Of a stretch of 64,000 nucleotides of DNA, positions 25,501-37,500 are shown in pieces. Both the position numbers and the translations under genes were made by a program. The notes under the pieces were generated by a model. That model worked only from the letters and a program-made list of their open reading frames with translations, was not told the DNA's origin and did no database searches. Origin of the DNA: Larus michahellis. Taxonomy: Eukaryota > Chordata > Aves > Charadriiformes > Laridae. The stretch is taken from positions 76,058,727-76,122,726 of the forward strand of contig NC_133900.1 in assembly GCF_964199755.1 (NCBI RefSeq), given 5' to 3'. Within the stretch, counting starts at the first letter, position 1. Every line of letters begins with the position of its first letter.

Positions 25501-28500
25501 GCTGCTATTTGAATGCCTCAAACGCAGAGGGGGTGCTGGGAGAATTCTGGCATTCTGTGCTAGCGCAAGGTTCTTTGTCTGCATTTTTATGGCAAAAAAA
25601 ATATCTGGGTCGTGAGCATTCACACTTGTCTTAAGTAGTCTTTTTTTTCTTAATTTTCTTTTTTTTTTTTTCTGGTTAGCCAAGACTTTGATACTTAAAT
25701 ACCATAAAATCAATGTGGGAGAGAGTGCTACTACTGTCATATGTTTATACGATGTGGCTTATTAAAGCCACTGTGGCTCCCCTGATTGTCCAGGGCCTGA
25801 TCTTTGCCTGGATGATGAAGAATGACAGATGCATATGCGAAATATATCGGGCCTAAACCTTTTTATTCAAAAACTGCCAAAACCCCCAAGATCTAAAAAC
25901 TAGGCTGGAATTTAATATGAGTTTGATGTTACGATTGTCAGTAGTGTTGCCTACTTGAGAACATCTGGTATTTAAGACATGTTTGTGGCATTTAGAAATA
26001 TTTACTCGTTCTATTACACTAGATTCTGCTTGCCTGCTCCATTTTGGGGGGCTTGTAGCATCCATCCTCATCAAGATCTTCTTAATACCACATACTGCTT
26101 TTAGTGTATGTATGCAAATGCCTTTTACTGGTTAGGGATTCTCTATTTACTACAGATGCCTATTTACTCTAAATTTCATATTGAAGTCCACTTGAGGAAA
26201 CTGTTCTATTCTGTAAAAAAAACCAGGAAAAATAAAAAAAAAAGTGTAATTTTTTTTGCTATATATTTATTGTTTTCATCCTCTCTGAATTTGCAGTCAT
26301 CAATTTTTGGTGCAGCATGAATACAAAAGATGTATTCTCTATGTAAACATCCTGATTTGTGAAAGCAAAAAAGGTTAGCCAGTTTTACCAGATATGAATG
26401 ATTTTGCAGTATTGGTGTGTGTTTTTTAAATTAAAGAGGTGGACATTATCTCTGACTCAGTACAAAATTACGTAAATATATTTTAATTTCTTCATGTCTG
26501 TTATTGATGTGATGATTGATCTTGGAAACTGAGTCTTCTGCAATATCAACCCTGACAAATAAAACCTTAATTTAATGGACTTCTCAATTTGGGAGAACTT
26601 AAATACATGTTACCAAAAATGAAAAAGCAAAGTTTAATACCTAGAAACTTACTCTGTTTTCCATGTAGCTTAGATACTGAATTTCTAGCATAGTACCTCT
26701 CCAACTAAATGTGTTTGCAATGTAGTTACTTGCTGCTTATAGTTCTCCGCATGTTTCTTTCCAGTTAGAGCTTAACTTGCATCTTGTGCATGGTTTGTGC
26801 AAACTGCATTTTAACTTGTCTTTGTCTTTGATGCTTGCAACCTAATCCATCCCAGCTACACTGCCTCGAAAAGAAAGTGCTGTCAAACAGGAGACTGAGA
26901 GTGAGTATAACTAGTTGCATTAGTTGGTATTGTCAATGCATGTGTGTCGATGTAAACATGTGGTGCTGCATCATGGAAAACTCTACCTAACACTGAAGCG
27001 CTCCATTCAGAATGAAATAAGCATTATAGCAGAATCATTGTTTTTGCAAGGCAAAAATGAAGCACGGCTAAAATGGCCCAATGTAGAAGTTGAGCAAGTT
27101 TGCAGGTAAAGGCAACAACTTTTGGTTTTCCCATGCTACTAGTTGATCTAAAAAATATGTTTGTGCCTGAGAGCTTGTTGTAGTTTTCCAACTCTTCCAG
27201 TAGGTTGAGGTAACAACTTTTATTAGATGTATAGACTTTGTCTTGTTTGTGTCCCTAGCCTAGATACCAACATAGCAGTTAAATGAAACTTACTGGATTG
27301 CTTTGGAGTTTCTTTGTGGTTGAGATGTGAGAAGTTTACATGGGGGTCAAATATTGATGATTTCTTGTTCTTTTTTGTTACCAGCTTTCTACATCCTGTT
27401 CCAACATTTCTGAAAATTTTTGGGGAAAAAAAAATAAATATATGCTCCTCACCTAGGAGAAGCCCCCACGGTATCAGGAAGAAATGTCTGAATATTAATT
27501 ACAACGAAAAGGAGAGGGGAGTGTTAGCATTAGAGTTACTGGGGAATTGTAGCAAAATAGCTGGAGCAAACTATGTTGACAAAAGGATGTTAACAACAGA
27601 AAGGTCAAGTTCAAGATGAAAAACATGCCTGTGTGTATATAAAGCTTTTTACATTTTTCCCTCTTGTGGATTGATTCTTCTGCTTGTGGCAGCCTGTGCC
27701 CAAAGTACATTCACAAAGATCATAACTGGCCTTTGCTTCCAAGCTTTCAAGGAGAATATCTCGCCCTATAGATATTCCTGTATTTCACAGTTTGGTTCCT
27801 TTTATACCTTTTTCTATACTTTACAATGAGGGCTTATACAGCTACATTGTACTTTGAAACCTGAAGAATTTCAGTTACCCTTTAATGAGAAAAGAATGTG
27901 TTTATAGCAAAAGCATTTGCAGCTTAGACAAAAATTGAATTGTTTGATTTTAGTGTAGGACTACTAGCAACTCTTGATCTCATACGTTCTGTAATGAACC
28001 TGTTCTTGATTATTTTATTCTGCCTTTACTTCTCTCCTTCATAGTGTCTTTATTTCACAGGTCTTCATGGAAGTTCTGGAAAATTGACTGGGTCTACTTC
28101 TAGCTTAAATAAACTCTCTGTTCAGAGTTCAGGAAACCGTAGGTCTCAGTCATCCTCACTGTTGGATATGGGGAACATGTCTGCCTCTGACCTTGATGTG
28201 GCTGATAGAACAAAATTTGATAAGGTAAAGCCAAAATGTTGCATAGGGTTCTTGCTTAGTTTTTGTATTAGAAGTGTCTTGCCTATCTTTCTTGTAGAGT
28301 TTAAAAATCTGTACTGTTTAAATCTTAAGACACGCCAATTTCAAATTCTGTATGTACCACACATCTATAAAGACAGTTTCTAAGAAATATGTAGATCAGA
28401 GTATTATTCTCTGATTATAAGATCCCATTTAGTTCCTTTATATGCTTAGTGTGGCCCGTAAGGAATATCAAGCATAAAAATGGTCTATTAATTTTAAGCC

Positions 28501-31500
28501 AAATATGCATTTTTAAGCAAATTGGAATTGAATTGATGGATTCTTCAACTGATTTTTTTTTTCCCTCAATAAAAATGATCATGTGTTCAGTTGCATTTTC
28601 CCAGTACGTAAGCCGAAGTGAAAGATAAGAAAGCATAATCTTCTTTTAGCCAGGACTTGCGTGTGGCCCTGACATTTTATTTATACTGGTTTCACATCAA
28701 CGTTATCATCAGTTTTTAGCTTTAACCAAGTACTAAGTTATTACTGGAGTGTCCTCAGTGTCTGTTTAAAAACCTGCTGTACTCAGCATCTGTTTGTTTG
28801 GTTTTTTTCCTGAACCTTTAAAAGTGACAGTACTCCTCATTTCTTGTGGAATTAACTCCTCTGTACTGTGGAGGGAAAAGGAGCTGTTTTCACAGTGAGA
28901 GATAAAAATAGTTTTCTTGTTCTCTTTTGAATTATTTGATGAAATGAGTATTTTTCTTCTGACTTCTTCAAATCCTTGCTCAGTCATTTTCTGGGAGGAA
29001 ATATTATATGCCTGAAACAGTTATTACACACCTGCAGTAACAACCTGTCTAGAATTAAAATAATAGCTTTTTAAAACAATTTTTTACAAATACAGGTATT
29101 GTGCTAATTTTTTCAACAACTTCTGAATTATCTTACGCCCATTGGGGACATGTGAGTGTGACTAACGTATACAGAGTTGTAAGCCATTGAGCTGACCTAG
29201 TAGGTTTTTTAAATTTTTTTTTTCCAGGGGAATTTTCAGTAGTGTGGATTTACTATATAGCTGGATTGGTTTCATTTATGTAAATATTTGCATGTCTTAA
29301 TCCTTAAACACTTGTGGAGAAAATTCTGTGTTGTGTAAAGATGATGGATTGGAAGTATGTCTAACGCCTGACTTACAATTTCACTGGTTTGTGTGAATAA
29401 AATATTTTAATGAATTGTTGCCAAAATAGTGTTTCATTTTAGATTAAATCTAAAAATCATGGTGCATACTTCAATTTCAGTACAAAACCTGCTGTTGGTT
29501 TCTGTAGCAGCTATGCAGAAATGTTTTCTATGGAGCAGTTATCTTCTGCATACAGTCTACCTGTTTTTCTTCCCTGAGGCTTTTAATTTTGTCTTCTTCC
29601 TCTCAGCAACCCAGGCAGAAAAAAGGGCGTCAGAATCCATGACTTACTACTAAAATGTGAATGTTTTCATTATAGCACAAAAGTCCTTCCTCAGGCTGTG
29701 ACTAGAAAAATTCTAGTTGTGGAAAAACATAGGTTGTTCTTTTCTTCCCAATGTTATATGGATGAGAAGGGGCTATGTTGAAGATGCACATATTGCTTTT
29801 AAAGATACAAGGACAAGCTGTTTCCATTTGTTTGATAGAAATAAGCCATCTAAAGCTTACTGAAAATAGAAAGTATAAAATCATGTGCAACAAAGAATTA
29901 GAATTAGCATTACTCACCGCTCGTAGTATTCATTGTGTTGATAAAATGTTTGTGTTTCTTTAGATTTTCGAGCAAGTATTAAGTGAACTAGAACCTCTAT
30001 GTCTGGCAGAACAGGACTTCATTAGTAAATTTTTCAAACTACAGCAACATCAGAGCATCTCGGGAACGACAACGGTATGACTCTTCATTCTGTCACTGAA
30101 GTAAAAAATACTGACCAGGCCTCCTAAGAGACCTGTTTAGAAGATGACTTCTGAATTTATCTGGCAATTATGTGATCTAGGTGATTAATAATTTGGTTTT
30201 TCTCCATTAGCTGGCAGAATCTGTATTTTTGGCTGAACAGTACAAAAACTATTGAAGAAGGACTGACATGTTTCTTTTGCCATGGCTTTGCGCATAAGAT
30301 CCCAATGAACACTTTGTTACGTTATGTAGGAAGGCAATGGGGAGTAATTGTGGATAGTGGTGTATTCCGGGGAACGTGACCAGAAAAATACCAGAACCTT
30401 GCAAACCAACATATTTCCTGTTTTGAAAAGAAAACCAAACAAAATGCCCCAAACCCAAGCTGATAATTACATTGGTTTTGTCAGATATATTTATCACTTA
30501 AATACGGAATTGGAGACAATCTTTCAGCTTCCTGTGTGTGTACATTCCTTGTTCTTACAGAATGAAGCGGAGGAAATGGATGGAGGAACTTTATCTCGTT
30601 CATACACTTCTGGTGTTCCACAAACAATATCATCTGAGTATGTGCTGTTTATTACTGATTTTAAAGCCTACATGTGGATTTACTTGGCATATTACAGTTT
30701 TTCTCCATAATCAGAAATTGTTCCCTTTTAGTGAAAATGAATAGTGAACTCCTAATTTGTACCTAGACATTGAATATGTCAGTAAAAATAAAAACTTTTT
30801 ATCTATAGGATGGATGTTTCTGTCTACAGTAGTATAAAAAAGATGCTTAATTCTTTAATAGTTTGCAAAATGAAACTAGGCACAGTAATATGTAAAATAT
30901 GCTTTGGAAAATATGCTTAGCAAAGTTCTGAATTTGAGTGTGTGGCTGCTTCCAGACAGAAAATTTTTTTTTTAATATTTTGTACCTGTAACTATTGATT
31001 TTTTTTTTTTTTTCTTTTTTACTGTGTGGCATTGGCATTTCTTCCCTTAGCAGCTTTCTGAAAATCATCATACTTGTTGAATGCAAATAAGACTAGTATA
31101 GCAAATAAACTTATCCTAAAAATGTTATCAAAGAACATGTAAAATAACCTAGTGAACTGTCATGAGTAATATTTTTATCTTATGTATTTTTAATAGGAAG
31201 GACATGATCCGACAAATGATGACAAAAATATTTCGTTGTATTGAACCTGAGCTGAATAATCTCATAGCGCTGGGGGACAAGATTGATAGCTTTAATTCCC
31301 TTTATATGTTAGTTAAGATGAGCCATCATGTATGGACAGCACAAAATGTGGACCCAGCTTCCTTTCTCAGCACGACACTTGGAAATGTTTTGGTGACCGT
31401 CAAGAGGAACTTTGACAAATGCATTGTAAGTTCTTTAGTTACTCTGATTAAGCTAACTATAATATAGGAAGCCCGCTCCTACCCAGTTTGATTTTGCATT

Positions 31501-34500
31501 TCTTTATAGTTAAATTTTTGCTTGTGATTTGAAGTTAGAATGAGTAACTTTATTGCTCTTCAACTGGCCAAACCTTTAAAAAAGATAAACTAATTGGTGG
31601 TTGTGTTTCTTTTTCCTCTCCATTTCAGTTTTCTTCAATAATTAGCTATTTTTAAGAAATACGACCACTTACTCACTGCTGTGAGCCAGCTGACATTTTT
31701 AGTTGTTTGTTTAAATTTGTACTCTTACCGAGATTAGTGAAGTCCGTCAAGTAAACTAGTTCTCAGCCTTTTTTACTTTCCATAATAAAACCTCGTGGAC
31801 TAATGCGGGTTTTGCTTTTCCACTTTGAGCATAACGTGCAGAATAGCCATCTCTTCCATGTGTTCCATTATTTCTGTTTTATTGCTAACAAAATCCTGGT
31901 TTAGATAAATGGCAAATCTTTTGGCAGTAGCAGAGGCGGCTTTTACTGTCAGAAACTTCCTTTTTGCTAATACACTATGACCATTATATGAAATATGGCA
32001 AGTTTAGTGAAAACATAGTTCTTGGTATAACTTGTTTTATTGTCATAAATGTTATTTGACTCTAGGCCAACATAATAAGACTGACCATTCTTGATCAATT
32101 TAACGCTTAAAATATTTTGAAGCTGATTCTTTTTGGATTATACTCAAATAAAATTTCAGTAGAAGATTAAAGAAACTTCCTCTAGCAAAAGGAATTGTTA
32201 GCTTGGCTGAATCAGAAAAGTGAAGTTCCTTGTTAGATTATAGAATGGAAATGGTTAATTGCTTCTGATAGATAAGTTTGTTCAGTTTTTTTTTCTTAGT
32301 ATTAAGTAAGTAAACAAAGGAGAATAAAAGCTGGAAGATTTTACATGCCCGTCTTCCTTTTTTCTTTCCAATTATTTTATTTCTTAACAAATTTTTGAGG
32401 GTAAAAAGGGAGGAAGACTAAGTAGATACACTAATTGAAAGATAAAATTATTTCCATGTTTGACTAAATGTCAGTTTTTCAATATGTCTGCATTTTTCTT
32501 TTCTTTTACTAGTTGTTACATGGTCTGGAGTCATACATTAGAGGCTAACACCTGTTCTTTTTTTAAATTTAAGAGTAATCAAATGAAGCAGATGGATGAA
32601 GTAAAAATCTCAAAGAAGAGTAAAGTTGGGATCCTTCCATTTGTTGCTGAATTTGAAGAGTTTGCAGCCCTCGCTGAATCAATTTTCAAAAATGCAGAAC
32701 GACGAGGAGATCTAGATAAAGCCTACATAAAACTTATTAGAGCTGTTTTTGTCAGTGGTAGGTCTTCTGAGGTTGTCACAGCTACTAAAATGATTGTTAC
32801 CTCCTCTTTGCTCCAATTAACAGACAATTATTTTTTTTTTTATTTTTTAAGGCTCTCTATTGCAAGCCATGTGACTGATATTGTGCTGAAATGTTGGTTA
32901 TGTCTGTTATTGGTAGGAGACCAAGCATGAACCTTTTGATTGTAATACACTTTTAAAGAGCAAACTGTAGATACTTCCCTTTGTACTTACCTGTGAAGTA
33001 ATTTTTAGTTATGACAGAGGGAAGTGGTTAAGACTCTGGAAGGAGAGAAGAGATGGCAGCAACACAACATGCTTGATCTGAAGTGGTTTCCTGTCTTTTC
33101 TCCCCTAGTGTAGCTTAGAATGTCAGGCGTTGTCAGGCAACAGCCTTGTTCTACTGGTTTTATTTAACATTTGAAAAAAAAAAAAAAAAGGGAGGTAGGG
33201 GGGGATGTAAGCCAATGAACTCTGGAAAAATTGTCCTTCCCTTTTAAAAAGGGGGCAACACAGATGAATGGACCACTCTGTGCTGATTTAGCTGCAAATT
33301 TTCAAACCACCTCACGTACAGTAGTTCCCAACCGCTGAGAATTACCTCTTTTTTAGGGGAAGATTGGGCAGGAGGAGACAGTAGAGGAAACCCGGTCTGA
33401 GGAGATTGTAGCCTAGTGGTTCTGAACATATCAGGAAACTGTGAAGAGACATCGCTTCACAGTACAGAAAACTGAAGTCCATACGTAGTCAGCAGGAGCA
33501 TCCCGGCTGATGGGACAGTAAATTTTGAAAATGTTTTTTATTTGATCGCACCCAACTTCTCTATCCTCAAGAATTTACTGTTCAAGTGATTAAGCAAATG
33601 CCAATAGACAGGCAAAACTATACAATGATAAATAACTAGTGTAGGAAGAATTTACAAAAGTGTGTTTTAAAAGGGGTTCAAAGTGATGCCAGTCAAACAC
33701 TGAAGAATAAACAAAATCTGTTTCAGACAAGTACAGAGCAAACTTAAAGAAACAAAGAATTACGATGGGGAAAAATAAGGGATAGAATTAAAGAATAAAG
33801 ATGAAACAAAGTTAAAAGTATGTACAGAATCAGTGCAAGCAGTATGTTTAATGCAGTAAGATACTTAATTTACAAGTGAGGTTTGAAAAAGGTCAGAAAG
33901 ATGCAGTACTCCAGGTAGAACTGGGGAGGGGAATGGTGTAGAAAATTATATGGGAAGAACAAAATTGGAAGTAGCAGACTTGTACTAGTTAGCAATTCAC
34001 TGTTCTTACTGAAATGAATTTGTGATCTTTATTGATACCCTGGTGCTCAGGATCGCTTTCTTGGTGCGCATCCTCATAGTCTGAGCAAAATGATCAATGG
34101 ATGAAAGGGCATAGACTTAATTGCACTCTTAGTTGAAGCCATCCTCTTTCAGCCTGCTTTTAGGCGCAATAAGGGAGCGCTAGGTAGAATTTCTTTTGCC
34201 TGCCCTGGGTTTTTTTGGGGGGGAATGAAAGCAAAACACTTATGTGCAGGATTATCCATTTTTATTATGAAACTTGGGGATTGACAGTAACTTTGACCAT
34301 AAAACTAATAAGCAATAATTGAGAGACTGAGAAGTACATTTCAAGAAACCCCACCACCTCACTGAAGATTTTTTTTTTCCTAGCAAAGAGGGGAATCTAT
34401 TTTCTTTGATTTTTCTTAAATAGTTTAAGAAATAGACTTTATTGAAATAGTTCTGTCATGTGAAATTTATTAGGGATAATGAAAACATGCTTGTAAGCCT

Positions 34501-37500
34501 CCACAGAATGTGGGTTGTTTCTCACTTATGTAAAGGCCATATGTAGTCACTATTTTCTATCTTTTTATAAGTGACTTTTTTGGCATACAAATTTCATGGT
34601 CTTAGAGTCTGCACATACCTGTTACTTTCTTGAAAGCTCTCAGATATTGATTTATTTCGTGGCAATTATGACAATAATTCATATAATTGGTTATCATTGA
34701 CATATAATCCGAAATTAATTTTTTCTGACAGTATTATGGTTACCGGTTATGTTTTTCTGAATTTGGTTGTTCTTTGGTTGTCCTTTTGATATTTTAAGCA
34801 TTTTGCTTCCTTTTTCTTTCAGTTGAGAAAGTAGCTAATGAAAGCCAGAAAACACCCAGAGATGTGGTAATGATGGAGAACTTCCATCATATTTTTGCAA
34901 CGCTTTCGCGCTTGAAAATTTCTTGCCTTGAGGCTGAGAAAAAAGAAGCCAAACAGAAATACACTGATCATCTTCAGTCTTATGTAATCTACTCACTCGG
35001 ACAGCCTCTTGAGAAATTAAATGTAAATATATTTGAGTTTGTATACATTATCATGGTACAAGAGTAGTCTTTCTCAAGTGTTTAGTTTGCACTCTTTATC
35101 ACTGCATCTATCATAATCTCTATTTTATTATTTTAGATTCGAGCACGCCTGGCAAGAGTGCTCTACTCATGAGGGCAACAGTCTTGGATGAAAATAACCA
35201 AATTTTTCATGGCAATTAATAGTATTGTCTGAACAGCAGTTATGTCTCAAGGAAATGGTTTTGAGGAAGGAAAAATTTGAGAGGAAAAATAATCAGGAGT
35301 TTTGGGGATAATTTTCCTCACTTCAGCTTCAGAGAAAATAACTGTAGTTTCTGAACTGTTCAAAAACAACAAAAGTTTTAGGAAAGTTCTGTATGTCCAA
35401 AGTTGAACTAAGTGTTAAACTGAATGCTGACTTAGGTTCCGACTCATTTCTGAATGTTTCACACTGTTCATTGCTTTTTCTGTAAGCAGGATTTCCAGCC
35501 ATTTATTTTCTGAAAAGTCTAAGATGTATTCTCTTCTTCAAAATCAAAATGCTATTTTGCCGCTTCCCACTGATGGGTTGACTCTGGACAGCACCTAAGC
35601 TGCCGCTTAACTAACTGCTTGCTCATTCCCCCTCTCCCTAAGCGGGACAGGAGAGAACAGGAAGACCAAAAGTGAGAAAACCTGGGGGCGGAGACAGACA
35701 GTTTAGTCTGTGAAAGAGAGAGAGGGAGAAAAAAAAATAAGTGCTGCAAATTACCTCCCGCAAGGAGACTGATGCCTGGTCAGTTTCTGAGCAACATCCA
35801 CCTTGAAGACAACCACCACCTCCACCCCCTCCTCTAACCCTGATTTTTACAGCTGAGCATGATGTTACGTGCTATGGAACACCCTTGGGCCAGGTTTGAC
35901 CTGTTCAGCAACAAGGAAAACATTGCTGTGTTATCAGCCCTGTTTTAGCCACAAATCCAAAATTCAGCATCATGCGGCTGCTATGAAGAACGTTAACTCT
36001 GGCCTGGCCAGGACCAGCGCACCATTTCAGATGATGTTGTGGCTCTGTGTGCATGTTCATAGGCATACTGCCCTCCATTTTTATTGTGTTGAGCCAACTG
36101 GTGCTGGGCAGTGAGAAGAGAGGGCAATTATGAACAAACATTGCTGTTGTGTAATTATGGTTTAAGCAGAGAAATTCCTATTCAGATGCTTACTCAGGTT
36201 ATCCGAAAGATCCAGTATTTTTCCAGGCTATGGCCTCATTTATTGAGGATTTTGGGGCTGATTCAGTATTAGTTACAGGGCTGCAAAGAAAAGCTTGATT
36301 GCTTCTAAAAATGATTGATTTCTGTTTTATGCTAGTACTTATGGAGCACTGTATCGTTGGGCTGTGCTTTAATGTTTATGGCTGAGTACTACTTCATGTC
36401 CAATTAAAAAAACAAAAATGGGGGGAACACACAACAGTGGTCAAGCAGAATCACAACTTAACTACATACGTGCTTACCAAATTAATTAGTTTAGATCTGT
36501 GATAATCATTAATGCTGTTATTGCTTGTTAGCATTTTTTTGAAGGTGTTGAAGCTCGTGTGGCGCAGGGTATACGAGAAGAGGAAGTAAGCTATCAACTG
36601 GCTTTTAATAAACAAGAGCTTCGTAAAGTTATAAAGGAATATCCCGGTAAGGAAGTGAAGAAGGGACTGGACAATCTCTACAAGAAGGTAGATAAACATC
36701 TCTGCGAAGAAGAAAACTTACTTCAGGTAAACTAAATCATGGCTTAAAAACCTTGTAATGTTTACACAATGTTGCACCCTTTTATTATTGCTTTTGCATA
36801 TGTGTTCTGTGAGAAGTGCCTACCTTCAGCATAACTCTGGAAAACCATGAGTTTTCAGTGGAGTTTTGTATAATCGCGCTCTGATTTTATTTGTTGTAAC
36901 ATTGATTTGAACTGTGGTGGTAGAGACAGAGTTCAGAGAGAAAATTCCTTTATGATTCCGTTATCTGACCATTAATGGATGATCTCTCTTCTGCCAAGTA
37001 CAAAGAACTAGACTGAAATGAACTGTTAACCTGATACAAAATTTAGCTGGTACACTATAGCAGAATATACTTTCAGTTACATCTTCTTTGATAGTTATAT
37101 TATATTATCTAAGGTTTTTCTTATACTCTGTTAAGTTGCTTTTTCTTTAAAGACAAAAGCAATCGTAGAATCACAGAATTGCCTAGGTTGGAGGGGACCT
37201 TTCAGATCATTGAGTCCAACCATCAACACAACTCTGACAAAACCACCACTAAGCCGTGTCCCCAAGCAGCCCGTCTACCCATCTTTTAAATACCTCCAGG
37301 GATGGTGACTCCACCACTTCCCTGGGCAGCCCGTTCCAATGCTTGATAATCCATTTGGTGTAAAAATTTTTCCTAATAGCTAATCTAAATCTCCCCTGCA
37401 TCCTTGCAATACCTCTTTTAGGGCAACTTCCTCATCTTCTTTACTAGTTTCTGCTTTTGAGGTTTGGTAGGAGTCATGTAAACATTAAAGATCTTAACCT

